Of a DNA stretch of 64,000 nucleotides, positions 17,112 through 26,519 are shown piece after piece. How positions within the stretch are numbered: position 1 is the first letter of the stretch; the number at the start of each line of letters is the position of its first letter. Below the pieces are notes generated by a model, which was not told the origin of the DNA, did no database searches, and saw only the letters and a list, made by a program, of their open reading frames with translations. A program made the position numbers and the translations under genes. This stretch comes from JANNPJ01 sp965200525 (lineage in GTDB: Bacteria; Actinomycetota; Actinomycetes; Actinomycetales; Kineosporiaceae): contig OZ241368.1 of NCBI GenBank assembly GCA_965200525.1, positions 3,162,001-3,226,000 on the forward strand. The letters run 5' to 3'.

Positions 17112-17936
17112 CTACTGACGCGGGCCGGAGGTTGCGGTGATGCTGACGTCGGAGCACTTGGTGGCCTTGGCCAGGCGGGCCCGGTAGGTGGCGTCGGTGG
17201 CGAACCATCGTCGAGGTAGGTGGTGGGCGAACTGCTGTGCGGTCAGGTCGACGACGATCAGCTGATCGGCGAGGGTGACGATCGTGGCGTGGTGCAGGAA
17301 CGCCATGGTCTGTAGCTGCTCGTCGAGCCAGCCGGTGACCAACGCGGGCCTGGCCGGGAAGCCGGCGGCCGCGGCTGCGGCGTGGACCTGCGGTTGCCAG
17401 ATTAGGCAGTCACCGTCGGCGGGGAAGGTCGGGCCGCACACCCCGCTGAGGACCTGGGCGAGCCCGAGCACCACGGAGACGTCACCGGGATGGCCCTGGT
17501 GCTCCAGGACGCAGGTCAGGTGCGCGGCCAGCGGGTCGACGCCGGCGGCCACGAATCGCAGGACGTCGCCGTGGCACGGCCCCGTGCCGGGCCTGCACCA
17601 GCAGGCCAGGTCGGCACCTGCCAGTTCGGTCCGGACGGCAGCGACGAGCTCGGGGGAGGAGTCCAGGTCGTCGGCGTAGGCGGCGACGGCGCCGGGCTGG
17701 TCGTGCCCGCTCCCGCAGGTGCGGCAGTGACTGCCGATGCGATGGCGGTTCTCGAAGCGACTGGCGGGCAGGTTCGGGCCGCCCCTGCCCACGTAGACCG
17801 CCCCTACCGGTACGACCGGGTGGAACAAATCTCCCGTTACCTGCACCCTGCGTGCGACTGGCAGGACGGCCAGGGGGGCGGATGCGGTGCCGGAGCTGTG
17901 CCTGTCGGGCACAGGCAGTTCGTTGCCCTTGGACAC
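17112..17936 (-). CDS. DUF4326 domain protein
   Basis: 274 residues. The N-terminal third carries the DUF4326 pattern: RRVQVTGDLFHPVVPVGAVYVGRGGPN, then a CRTCGSG insert, and later LACWCRPGTGPCHGDVL, whose cysteines and histidine look metal-binding. Such domains are common on phages, plasmids and actinobacterial islands and their function is unknown. The C-terminal half (residues about 140-270) has no family I recognise. The GTG start at 17936 lacks a clear ribosome site; a start nearer RRVQVTG is possible. It lies beside a ligase remnant in the same orientation. Confidence 0.65.
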   Translation of the reverse strand: MSKGNELPVPDRHSSGTASAPLAVLPVARRVQVTGDLFHPVVPVGAVYVGRGGPNLPASRFENRHRIGSHCRTCGSGHDQPGAVAAYADDLDSSPELVAAVRTELAGADLACWCRPGTGPCHGDVLRFVAAGVDPLAAHLTCVLEHQGHPGDVSVVLGLAQVLSGVCGPTFPADGDCLIWQPQVHAAAAAAGFPARPALVTGWLDEQLQTMAFLHHATIVTLADQLIVVDLTAQQFAHHLPRRWFATDATYRARLAKATKCSDVSITATSGPRQ

Positions 17937-18073
17937 GGGACGCCCCTCGACTCCAACGATGCGGACGGGGCTGAGGGTAACGGTGAGCCGCCTAAGACGG
18001 AACCAAAAGGCAAGACCTCATTGCCGCTCAATCCCCTTCGAGCCGGGGGGTCCAGACGGTATGGGTGGCGTTG

Positions 18074-19185
18074 CTACGGGGATGCAACGCCACCTATACG
18101 CCGTGTCTCAGGCATCTCCAACTGTAGGGATTTGCCGCCGCGCCGCCTTCTGACGGGCCGGGCGGGCCATCGTGGCGACAGATCACCCGGCGGTGCTGAC
18201 ATGTCTGCTGGATCCAGGTCGGGACGGGTGCGGATGAGGCGGGCCAGGTGACGGATCTGGCCGTACGTGTAGGAGCTGTCAACTTCGACCTCGACGACCA
18301 GGGCCGGCTGGACCCGGGTCACCGGTGAACGTCGCCGTCCGCTGTTCCAGGCCCCGCCGGTGGAAGACAGGGTGGGTGGCCACGGGTGGGCGCCGCCCAG
18401 TGGTGTCAGAAGGCCGCCGATCTGCAGGCGCTGGGTCGGTGACAGCGGTGCCGTGCTGCCCGCGACCAGGAGCCGTCCATCTGGGCCGGCCTGGCCGAGG
18501 ATCAGTCGTTCGGGGGCGGCCAGGGTGCCGGTGACCGCCCCGACCACAACTTCGATGCTCGCTCTGGACCGCAGCTTGTCCTAGGCCCGCTGCCCGGGTC
18601 GATACCGGCCCGCCGGATTTTTCAGCACCAAGCCTTCGATCCCCACATCGGCCCGGCCGTAGTCGGCGAACCACTGGGCGGCCACGTTCCGGTCGCGGGT
18701 GGAGGGCACGATCTGCAGGGGGGGTGTGAGGGTGTGCAGGATCGATTCCAGCTGCCGGCGACGCGCCCGCTGCGGTTCATCGCTCAGGTCGCGGCCGCCG
18801 TACTGCAGCACGTCGAACAGCACATAGAGGCCGGCAGGGCCCTGGCCAGGGCGGCGGCTCGGCTGGGGCTGGCCAGCCGGCGCTGCAGCTGGCTGAAGTC
18901 CAGGCGGTCGCCGTTCCAGATCACCAGCTCGCCGTCGACCAACGTGCCGGCCGGCAACTGCTGCGCCAGGGCCGCGGCGATATCCGCGAACGCGGACGTG
19001 AGGTCAGTATTCTGGCGGGAGCGGATCTGGACGTGCCCCGATGCATCGACCCCGGCGAGGCCCCTGAAACCGTCAAATTTCGGCTCGAAGCTCATCGGCC
19101 CGGTGCCTGTGGGTAGCTCGCTGATCGTCCGGCACAGTAGCGGCTCCGACGGCCAGGGCAAGGGCGCGCTCTGGCGGCCGGGCAC
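18074..19185 (-). pseudogene. ATP-dependent DNA ligase, broken by frameshift and stop
   Basis: The first frame (18784-19185) holds SFEPKFDGFRGLAG, the motif I lysine that takes AMP, then LVDGELVIW (motif III). Near 18840 the frame shifts to GPAGLYVLFDVLQYGGRDL, continuing to VGIEGLVLKNPAGRYRPGQRA. There an in-frame TAG (18581-18583) replaces the tryptophan codon expected in the WxKxK motif V, and reading on gives DKLRSRASIEVVVGAV and the OB-fold part through about 18250. Homologues are LigC/LigD-type ligases of about 310-350 residues used in end joining and repair. Two independent lesions make this a dead gene rather than a sequencing slip. Confidence 0.8.
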
Positions 19186-19199
19186 ACGTGCTCACGACG

Positions 19200-19400
19200 T
19201 CACTCAACGTCTTTCTCGTAGAATCGCACGTCGTCGCTGCCGGTACTGCCGCGTCCCTTGGCGGTGTAGGACCCGTCGTTGTTGATGGTGAACTCGGTGT
19301 CGTCGAGGAAGTCGCTGAGTTGTGTGCAGGCGCGGCTGGCGACACTCAGGATGGGGTAGACGATCCTGGACACCACTGATGCGGGCGCGGAGTTGGACAT
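19200..19400 (-). CDS. Small hypothetical protein
   Basis: 66 residues starting at an ATG with a GGAGG site 7 bases upstream. It has a hydrophobic N-terminal half (ASVVSRIVYPILSVASRACTQL) and a polar tail (FTINNDGSYTAKGRG, VRFYEKDVE). I recognise no family. The good ribosome site and natural composition argue it is real. It lies just upstream of the ligase pseudogene on the same strand. Confidence 0.5.
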   Translation of the reverse strand: MSNSAPASVVSRIVYPILSVASRACTQLSDFLDDTEFTINNDGSYTAKGRGSTGSDDVRFYEKDVE

Positions 19401-19593
19401 GGCTGAGCCTCCATTGGTTCAGAAGGCGCCAAGACAGGGGGGGCTGGAACACTGCCTCTTCCAGCAGATTTCTTCCCATAGTGCTCCCTGGCGGGAGTGC
19501 TGACCAGGCTGGCGCGGCCACGATTGCGGGTTGTTCGTCGAATGCGCCGCTATACCCGGGCGGCTCGAAGGGAGTCGGTGGCCCTGCAGTGCT

Positions 19594-20841
19594 CTAGGCT
19601 GAGTGGTTATGGACCTTCAGGTCGTGCTCGTCGACGCTGAGGTGAGCGCCTTGACCGGTCAAAATCGCGGCGCCTTCACCGGCGCTGACGCCGGTGCGGC
19701 GTGCGAAACCGGCACCGTGTATGGCCACGGTTGCGGTGAAAGTGACGGTGTCGTGAGGGCGGACTTTGACCGGGGACTCGGCTCCGGCGTGAGTGAGCTG
19801 GACCCAGATCCGTCCTCGGCGGGTGTCGCCGATCCAGAACCCTTCGTCAGCCGGGACGCTCAGGACCGGTACGGCCAGGCCCCGCACGCGCTGGCCGGTC
19901 ATTGAGGCCAGGTTCGCGGGAACGGGCAGCAAAGCCCGGCTGTCGCGCACACGCACCACCTGCCCAGGTCGCAACGTGGCTGGGGGGCTGGCGGAGACCG
20001 TGGGTCTGCTCGTGGCCGGCAGCGCGGCGCCCGGTGGTGCAGAGCCGGCGTGCACGGCAACCGCGACCAGGGCCACCGTTCCCAGTGTCAGCGCCCCGGT
20101 TGCTGCCGCGGCCTGGACGGGAGAGTTGCGGACGAGGCGGCGCAGGAACCCCAGCAGTGGTCCCAGCCCGAGCCAGGGCAGGATTGTTGCCAGGGCGCTG
20201 CGACGGCGCAGAAGCGGTTCGCTGAGCGAACTGCAGGTGGGGCAGTTCAGCAGGTGATGCGCGGCACGCAGTACACGCTGGCGGCGGGTGTCGGCCCCTG
20301 AGAGGGCCATCAGGACCGGCATGCAACGGTCGGTCGGCAGGTCCACGCCGCGCAGGGCCAGGAGGTACTCCACGCGCAGGCGAGAACGGGTGCGGGCCAG
20401 CTGGGCTACCAGGGATCCGCTGCTCACCCCGGTATCGGCGGCGATCGCCGTGACGGGTTCGTCGTCCAGGACATGAGCCAAGAACACCGTGCGCTGGGCT
20501 GGGGCGATCTCCTCCAGCGCTGCGTTGAGCGCGGCTCGTTCCTCCACCCGCACGAGCAGATCCTCGGGCAGGTCCGGCTGGGTCAGATCGATCAACCGGT
20601 GAGCGTTAGCCGTGGTGCGGGCTTCAGTGGTGGCTTTGTCTGTGATCACGTGCCGGGCCACGACGATCGAGTAAGCCAGCGCCACACCAGGATCAAGTCG
20701 GGGCTGGGCCGCGAGGACCCTGGTCAAGGTTTCCTGGACGACATCATCCAGGTCCTCACGAGAGCGCAGGTGCGCGCCGACATATCTGCGCAGAGGAGCT
20801 ATCAAATCGGTGATCTCTTCGTGAGCGTCCGTGTCCGCCAC
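19594..20841 (-). CDS. ECF-type sigma factor fused to a zinc-motif, membrane and outer domain
   Basis: 415 residues, about twice the length of a plain ECF sigma factor. Residues 1-165 hold region 2 (LRSREDLDDVVQETLTRVLA) and region 4 (LEEIAPAQRTVFLAHVLDDEPVTAIAADTGVSSGSLVAQLARTRSRLR). An HHLLNCPTCSSL segment (H196-x3-C200-x2-C203) then resembles the zinc motif of ZAS anti-sigma factors. Hydrophobic stretches at about 217-231 and 243-264 follow, with a Pro/Ser/Thr-rich linker and a beta-rich extracytoplasmic tail (VPADEGFWIGDTRRGRIWVQLTHAG). The architecture suggests a membrane-tethered sigma factor controlled in cis. The GTG start has GGGAG upstream. Confidence 0.8.
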   Translation of the reverse strand: MADTDAHEEITDLIAPLRRYVGAHLRSREDLDDVVQETLTRVLAAQPRLDPGVALAYSIVVARHVITDKATTEARTTANAHRLIDLTQPDLPEDLLVRVEERAALNAALEEIAPAQRTVFLAHVLDDEPVTAIAADTGVSSGSLVAQLARTRSRLRVEYLLALRGVDLPTDRCMPVLMALSGADTRRQRVLRAAHHLLNCPTCSSLSEPLLRRRSALATILPWLGLGPLLGFLRRLVRNSPVQAAAATGALTLGTVALVAVAVHAGSAPPGAALPATSRPTVSASPPATLRPGQVVRVRDSRALLPVPANLASMTGQRVRGLAVPVLSVPADEGFWIGDTRRGRIWVQLTHAGAESPVKVRPHDTVTFTATVAIHGAGFARRTGVSAGEGAAILTGQGAHLSVDEHDLKVHNHSA

Positions 20842-21134
20842 GCGCAGGCTCCCAAGGGCTCAGGACGGGCCGATCGGCTGACGACCCAGGACATCATCAG
20901 TCACATCCGGGGTCAACCACGAATCGGGCACTCGTTTGGGCGAACCAGATACATGCGTCATCCGCAGGGCTTGCGAGCGTCTACTTCATGAAACATCAAT
21001 GTGACGACCTGTATCACTGGCATGAACGCCGCCCCTCGCCCGGACGGGGAGTCCCGCGGATCGATGCCACACACCAACTAGGTGTGCGCCCGATGGCCGC
21101 GACGCCGATCAGTGATCTCCGGGGAGAGGTAAGC

Positions 21135-21861
21135 GTGACCGTTCACTTTCTGGCTGTCTTGAACGCCCTGGCGGCCCATGCCGGGGGGCTCCTGTCCTTA
21201 CCCGACCGGTTGTGCCGGGCGGTTGTCCGTGTTCTGCCGGTGGATTCAGCATCTTTGTCCGTGTCGCTGGCACCGCACGTCTGCGTGCCGGTCGGCGCCA
21301 GCGACAGCGAAGCCGTACTGGCTGAACGACTTGAGTTCAGCCTTGGGGAAGGACCGGTCACCTACGCCGACGCAGCAGGAGATGCCCTCCTGGTTCCCGA
21401 CATCGCCAGGCCGCATCGGTGGGCTGGACCAACTGGCCCACCTATACGGCCGAGCTGATCGCCCGCACTTCTTTGCGTGCGGTGTTCGTGTTTCCCCTGA
21501 TAGCCGAAGGGGCTGCCATGGGCTCGCTGAACCTCTACCGCCGCTCGCCGGAGATATCGACGACATTGCCGCTATCACCGCCATCGCCACCCTGATCACC
21601 GGACAGCTCCTGGACGGTGAGCTGCCCGCCAACGACGATGAAGAGCCTGATCAGCGATGGCTGGAGGGCCCCTCGGCCAGCCGCCGGTACCAGGTGTGGC
21701 AGGCGCAAGGACGGGTCATGAAGGTGAACGGGCTTGGCGCGCAGCCAGCCCTCGACCTGCTGCGCGCGCACGCCTACACCTATGGACGGTTGCTGGAAGA
21801 CGTCGCGACCGACATCCTTACCGGCCACATGCCGGTACCCGATCTGCGCCTCCCCAATTGA
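21135..21861 (+). pseudogene. GAF-ANTAR regulator with two frameshifts
   Basis: A strong GGGGAGAGG site precedes the GTG at 21135. The GAF half (FLAVLNALAAHAGGLLSLPDRLC to YADAAGDALLVPDIARPHRW) is in one frame. It moves to a second frame near 21428 (NWPTYTAELIARTSLRAVFV, GSLNLYRRS) and to a third near 21548 (GDIDDIAAITAIATLITGQL). The third frame ends with the ANTAR RNA-binding domain (QAQGRVMKVNGLGAQPALDLLRAHA, LEDVATDIL). ANTAR proteins act as transcription antitermination factors, and GAF domains sense small ligands. The two shifts make it a likely pseudogene, unless they are assembly errors. Confidence 0.75.
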
Positions 21862-22151
21862 CGAGAGCACGGACGGCCAGGCGGGGGGCTAGAGGCTGGG
21901 ACGATCACCAGGGCCCGGCCGTCCGGTTCGAATATTGAGTGAAAGTGCGTACCAAATCAGCGCAAGCGCTCGGGCCTCGTACGCCGCGAAGGTAGTGTTC
22001 GACTTTAATATCACCACAGGCAATCCAAGACCCGCGCTTTTGCTCGCTTTAACTAACACCCATACAGCATGCTGCCCGGTAAACCAGCGTACACAGGATC
22101 GGCATCACGTCGCGGCTGCTCTATTCGCGGCGATTGCTGTGTCTAGCGCCG

Positions 22152-22805
22152 TCAGGGTGAGTTAGGAGTCATGTAAGGAGTGGGATCGCTCGCGGCGCGA
22201 GCACCATTCGACATCCATTGCGCAAATCCTGCGGGATTTCGCTTTTCTAGCTCGTCGAGACAACGGCACCGAAAGTCGATCACTGATAGTACGTCGATGG
22301 TCGACCAATCGTGCTGAAGTATGACGAAACTCACTCGCCATTCGAGAATCAACTGCCTATCGGACATCAGCGGAACGGTTTGCGGATTCAAAGAAACTCG
22401 GATTACCTCGGGGGTACCACCTGGGGTCGGTGGCTGGAAGGTTGCCTGTTTTCCGGCAAGGCCCCGTGGCCAGACGAGAGATCGACACCAGGTGATGGTG
22501 CGAGGTGCCATGGCAAGAAGCAGGACGGCAAGGCCTAAGCTGGACGGGCCCGTTGAAGCCAACCATCCAGCGACTGCCACACCTTCTACCCCGTTGAGCG
22601 CGGCTCGCGAGGAACTTTTTCGATTAAAGAAGGCTGGTTGTTCGTGTCTTTCGAAGCCCAGATAGCGAACGGTCATTCCCAGTAGAACTGCGGAGACAAA
22701 GGCTGAACCTAGCGACGCCAATGGGAAAGCAATGACGGCGATTAACGCGCCGATAGCTGCCCAAAAGGTCACAACTGCTGCCCAAAGATAGTAATATTTC
22801 AGCAT
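22152..22805 (-). CDS. Hypothetical membrane protein
   Basis: 217 residues from an ATG preceded by GGGAG. Three to four hydrophobic helices come first (YYYLWAAVVTFWAAIGALIAVIAF, LGSAFVSAVLLGMTVRYLGF, then two within VEGVAVAGWLASTGPSSLGLAVLLLAMA). The cytoplasmic tail has MSDRQLILEWRVSFVILQ, RCRCLDELEKRNPAGFAQWMSNGARAASDPTPYM, a pattern found in actinobacterial uncharacterised proteins. Base composition is noticeably lower in GC than the neighbours, which suggests recent transfer. Confidence 0.65.
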   Translation of the reverse strand: MLKYYYLWAAVVTFWAAIGALIAVIAFPLASLGSAFVSAVLLGMTVRYLGFERHEQPAFFNRKSSSRAALNGVEGVAVAGWLASTGPSSLGLAVLLLAMAPRTITWCRSLVWPRGLAGKQATFQPPTPGGTPEVIRVSLNPQTVPLMSDRQLILEWRVSFVILQHDWSTIDVLSVIDFRCRCLDELEKRNPAGFAQWMSNGARAASDPTPYMTPNSP

Positions 22806-23079
22806 GACTCTCCCAAAGTCATGGAGCCTATAAAGTTGGCTCGCGACGTGTGGCGTCCACAGGGGAGCGGCGGCGTTCGTGCTGAATAGGGCGCGGCATC
22901 CCATCAGCGGAAAGACGGCAGCTTTCCCTTGTATCTTTAACTCCTCGGAGCCTGAAACTGCAACCATCATGTTTCTCGTACTACAGGCAACGATCCGAGC
23001 AACGGCTCGGGCGCTGACGAAACTGCATCGATGCGCCCGAGCCGTTGGAGCGCCAAAAGGGGGAAGACGCCGACAGAAT

Positions 23080-23649
23080 TTAGCCGCGCCGGTTTTTCTT
23101 GCCCTTGTTCTTCTTGGCCCGGCCGCGCAGAACCTGAGATGTTCGTTGCTGTTCCCCTTGCTGAGCGCCCAGCACCACGATGAGACCAGTGAGGACCGGG
23201 GTAACCCATTGCAGCGTCCGCAACCGGTCCTGCGCCGCCGCGACGTAGTCCGGTGTGTCGTCGTCACTTATGAGCGCCGAGTCGGCGTCCACCCGGCCGG
23301 CAGAGGCGATCCTGGAGCCGAGGAAACCGCTGTAGGCGGTCGTGGCAAGAGCCAATGCCGTGGCTACCGTCTTGGCGGCGGTGTTGGCGCTCACCCCGCT
23401 CTGGGCGCGAACACGGTCCCGGTTCGCCAGTATCAAACCCAGGCCACCGATGAGATGAGCGCCGATCGCAGCGGCATTGATCGGAGCCCACCGTCCCCAG
23501 CCGTCCGCAGCGATGGCGGCTCGCTCGTGAGGATTGCGGATGTCCGATGCGGCGCCGTTGAGAGCGACGGCTCCCATCAAGGCCCCGCCGAGCCAGACTG
23601 CCGCGCCCGTGTCATGCAGGGAACGGACCACAGTGTTACGGGTACTCAT
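23080..23649 (-). CDS. Hypothetical four-helix membrane protein
   Basis: 189 residues from an ATG with AGGAGA five bases upstream. Four hydrophobic segments (AAVWLGGALMGAVALNG, PINAAAIGAHLIGGLGLILA, VATALALATTAYSGFLGSRIA, VTPVLTGLIVVLGAQQG) end in a very basic tail rich in lysine (RGRAKKNKGKKNRRG). No catalytic motif is visible. It probably sits in the cytoplasmic membrane with the basic tail inside. Confidence 0.7.
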   Translation of the reverse strand: MSTRNTVVRSLHDTGAAVWLGGALMGAVALNGAASDIRNPHERAAIAADGWGRWAPINAAAIGAHLIGGLGLILANRDRVRAQSGVSANTAAKTVATALALATTAYSGFLGSRIASAGRVDADSALISDDDTPDYVAAAQDRLRTLQWVTPVLTGLIVVLGAQQGEQQRTSQVLRGRAKKNKGKKNRRG

Positions 23650-23988
23650 GAAATCTCCTAAAGATCGAAACGAAGCAGGCAAAACTTGGGCGGGCTGATG
23701 TCCTCCGCTGGAAGACAACGACGGCGAGTCAATGCCCCGGTGAAAAGCTCACGAGTTGTCCGGGCCGGCTCCAAAGGTCTAGTGCGTGCTCGAGACCACC
23801 GGGGAACAGCATCTGTGTCGGTTTCAACCATCTCAGGCAGTTCACTGTCGGCCGAGCGGCCTCAACGTTGCCGCGTGACCTGAATCTGGTCAGGGCCTAG
23901 CACCCCCTCGTCGATCTGCGTGGCTGATGCCTTCGGCCGGTCGCTAACGCGAGACCGCAGTCTGCAACCCACGCACTGCCCGCCCGGA
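23650..23988. other. Intergenic stretch, nothing recognised
   Basis: About 340 bases upstream of the membrane-protein gene and downstream of the PRC-barrel gene. No convincing frame, repeat or RNA is seen beyond the AGGAGA site at its left edge. Confidence 0.5.
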
Positions 23989-24819
23989 TCAGTGGCGATC
24001 GGTGTTGGTGGTGTCGACGTCGCCTTCGAGTTCGATGCGCTCCTTGCGGACGTCGCCGCCGGCCTGCACGACGTCCTCCTCGACCTGCTTGTCCAGACGC
24101 ACCCGCTCCACCGCGACGATCTCCTTGGAGACCACGGGGCGCTCCTCGGTCAGGATCACCTCGTGCTCGTCCTCGCTGATGTCCGCCCCCGACAGGGCAT
24201 CACCGCGATTGGCATCGGTGACCGACTCGGTGACCAGGACGGCCTTCTCCCGCTTGATCGGGACGTCGACCTGGACGTTCTCGGTCTCCACCCACTTGCG
24301 CAGTCGAGCCCGACCGGACTCGACCCGCTCGGTGCCGACGTTGAGGCGCTCCTCCGAACGCGTCATCGCCTCGTCCGTGCCCGAACCGGACGTGCCCCGC
24401 CCGGCTGCCCGGCGCCCGCTGGTCTGGTCCGTGTACGCGGTGTCGGTCTGGCCGGTGGTGTTCTGCCCGAGGCGGCTGGTGTCGGCGAAGGTGGAACCTT
24501 CGGTGGTGTAGGCAACGTTGTAGTGGGTGTAGAGATCCTGCTCCTCGGCCTCGGACAGGTGGCCGGAGTCAGAGATGTTCGGGGCGTTCTTGATCTGGTC
24601 CTTCGTGTAGGGGACGACGACGTCGTTGCCGGAGACCTTCGCCTCGGCCAGAGGGACAAAGGACTCGTTGGTGCCGAACAGGCCGGTGTTGACGGTGACC
24701 CACTCGGGGGCGCCGTGGTAGTCGTCGATGTACACCTGCCCGATCGTGCCGATCTTGTCGCCGTCGGTGGTGTGCAGGTTCTGACCGATGAGCTGCTGGG
24801 CCTTGGACTGATCAATCAC
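23989..24819 (-). CDS. PRC-barrel and DUF2382 (YsnF-type) stress protein
   Basis: 276 residues. Residues 1-80 form a PRC-barrel (IGQNLHTTDGDKIGTIGQVYIDD, PEWVTVNTGLFG, SFVPLAEAKVSGNDVVVPY). A Gly/Ser/Thr-rich linker follows. From about residue 152 comes DUF2382 (EERLNVGTERVESGRARLRKWVETENVQVDVPIKREKAVL, ISEDEHEVILTEERPVVSKEIVAVERVRL). Similar proteins in actinobacteria and Deinococcus are tied to stress and membrane or RNA-related roles; the molecular function is not settled. It appears intact and stands as a single gene. Confidence 0.88.
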   Translation of the reverse strand: MIDQSKAQQLIGQNLHTTDGDKIGTIGQVYIDDYHGAPEWVTVNTGLFGTNESFVPLAEAKVSGNDVVVPYTKDQIKNAPNISDSGHLSEAEEQDLYTHYNVAYTTEGSTFADTSRLGQNTTGQTDTAYTDQTSGRRAAGRGTSGSGTDEAMTRSEERLNVGTERVESGRARLRKWVETENVQVDVPIKREKAVLVTESVTDANRGDALSGADISEDEHEVILTEERPVVSKEIVAVERVRLDKQVEEDVVQAGGDVRKERIELEGDVDTTNTDRH

Positions 24820-25103
24820 GGGTCACGCCTCCAACTAGTTCTTCCATGAGGGGCGAACCGCCACCGTTGACAGCGAGGGAACAAGGCCTCAGACCTTGTG
24901 CCCCGCGCGCGCCGACGTTCAAGCGGTCGTTACAGAGGTAGACAAGGTCAGGCGCCAACGATGACGCACGTCTTTTGCGAGGACGGGTGTGATGCTCACG
25001 CCCGGCTCTGACGGGCGTCGATCGACCGCCTTGGTCTGGTTCGTGCAGACGTGATTCACAGGTGACGCGAAGCATTTCTCGAGATCCTCCCGAAGATTCT
25101 CAC

Positions 25104-26095
25104 TTAGCGTAACGCCGTGTTACCTATTGAGGCAGTTTCACGAGCGAGTCTCAGTTTGATCACGAGGGCGCCCATCAGCACGGGCACCGTCACGATGAGC
25201 CCGCTCGCCCACGTTTCTGGGCGCCGCAGGTTCTTGACCGGGGCGTTCGCAGCGGCGGGAAGCGCTGCGTCCGCCACGATGCTGGCGGGGCGGGCATCGG
25301 TAGCGGATGCGACGCCGATCGCCACGCTTTCGCCGACGCCCAACCCCTCTGGTAGCCCGGGCGGACGACCCGGTGGGCCGGGAGGTCCCGCCGGCACCAG
25401 CGGTTCGCAACCGGCCGTCACGACCGTCACCGGGATGGCGGGGCAGGCCCGCGATGCTTCGGGGGTGCGGCGGGCCGCGGCCGCGCAGTCTCAGGCGGCC
25501 CGGCCGGTGGCGGCCGCCGGCGAGCAACCGGCCCAGCTGGCCCTGGGCGATGCCCCCGATGAGAACGTGCGCTCTGGGCTATCGGAGATGACCGGCGCCG
25601 AACGAGTCCGAGCCGAGCTGGAAGTGCTCGGCCTGGAGGGTGACCTCGACGCCGAGGCTCTCCACCCCATCAGCGGCCGTGACCGCCACCGACGACGGCA
25701 GATCGACCTCCGTCACCGTTCCCGGTGTCACCGTGAACGGGGTAGGCAATGCCCGCGGCAGTCGCCGTCCCGGTCCCCCCAGCAGCCCCTGAGATGAACA
25801 CCTTCAACAGGGCAGTGGGGTAGAGGTTCACCGGGAACGCCATTCAGAAATGTGTCCTCACACTGGTGGGCACACTCGTCGCGGCCGCCGGCTGGGCCCA
25901 GACGCCGGTCAGCGACTCCACCAGGACCAGGACCAGGCTCAGACTGAGCATCCCCACCGCCCACCTCGAAAGCCTGGACGATCGCTCACGGCACTCTGGC
26001 AGGGGGCGGCCGGTGCCGCCAGGTGACGACTTCGGGGGGCAGGGCTCAAGCAGGCAGAGATCAGATCCGATAGGTGAGGTGTCGAGAAACGGCAC
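25104..26095 (-). pseudogene. Remnant of a secreted surface protein (IgGFc-binding-like region)
   Basis: Minus strand: a signal-peptide-like stretch (MLSLSLVLVLVESLTGVWA) leads to TSVRTHF, a TGA at 25844-25846, then MAFPVNLYPTALLKVFISGAAGG and, after a frameshift, TPFTVTPGTVTEVDLPSSVAVTAADGVESLGVEVT. This resembles the FWLAFPxNY...FTVTPGxVTxVxLPSS pattern of IgGFc-binding-type N-terminal domains, with the tryptophan codon of FWMAFP turned into TGA. A Pro/Gly-rich linker and a C-terminal hydrophobic anchor (WASGLIVTVPVLMGALVIKL) could end the gene. The last part is ambiguous, because the plus strand also gives a Tat-like frame (RRRFLTGAFAAAGSAA, from about 25195). Confidence 0.45.
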
Positions 26096-26133
26096 ACTAA
26101 GACCTGGCGTAGGGCCAACCTCGAGGCGGTCGC

Positions 26134-26511
26134 ATGCCCACGGTGCTACTCGTCGATGCGGACACCGACCACCGCCGCCTGATCCACCTGTGGCTGAGCA
26201 ACATCGGCCACCAGGTGCACGCCGCGGGCTCGGCGCTGCAGGCCCTGCACGTCCTGGATGAGCGCGGTGTCCCGGATTTGTTGATCCTGGACGTGGTGAT
26301 GGAGGCGATCAGTGGCCTGCAACTGCTGCAGCACTTACGCCGGCACAAGCCGGCCTGCGCGCAGATGCCGGCGATCCTGCTGACCGCCCGCCACCAGGTC
26401 AGTGACCTGGAAGAGGCGTGGGCGCTGAACGTGGCGCTGATGACCAAACCCATCGAGGAGGCCGGATTGGCCGCCGCGATCGAGCGGGCCCTGCTCCGCG
26501 CGGGCGCCTGA
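26134..26511 (+). CDS. Stand-alone response regulator receiver
   Basis: 125 residues, a single CheY-like domain: TVLLVDADTDHRR with the acidic pocket, LLILDVVMEAISG with the phosphoacceptor aspartate, AILLTARHQ with the switch threonine, and LMTKPI with the conserved lysine. No output domain and no kinase gene is next to it. It probably signals by protein interaction. A decayed second receiver follows immediately. Confidence 0.85.
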   Translation: MPTVLLVDADTDHRRLIHLWLSNIGHQVHAAGSALQALHVLDERGVPDLLILDVVMEAISGLQLLQHLRRHKPACAQMPAILLTARHQVSDLEEAWALNVALMTKPIEEAGLAAAIERALLRAGA

Positions 26512-26519
26512 CACCGGCT

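Noticed and set aside
25117..25797. Plus-strand frame with Tat-like RRRFLTGAFAAAG
   Set aside because: It overlaps the minus-strand surface-protein remnant, whose family pattern is more specific, and its C-terminus degenerates into arginine-rich sequence. I keep it only as an alternative for 25104-25430.
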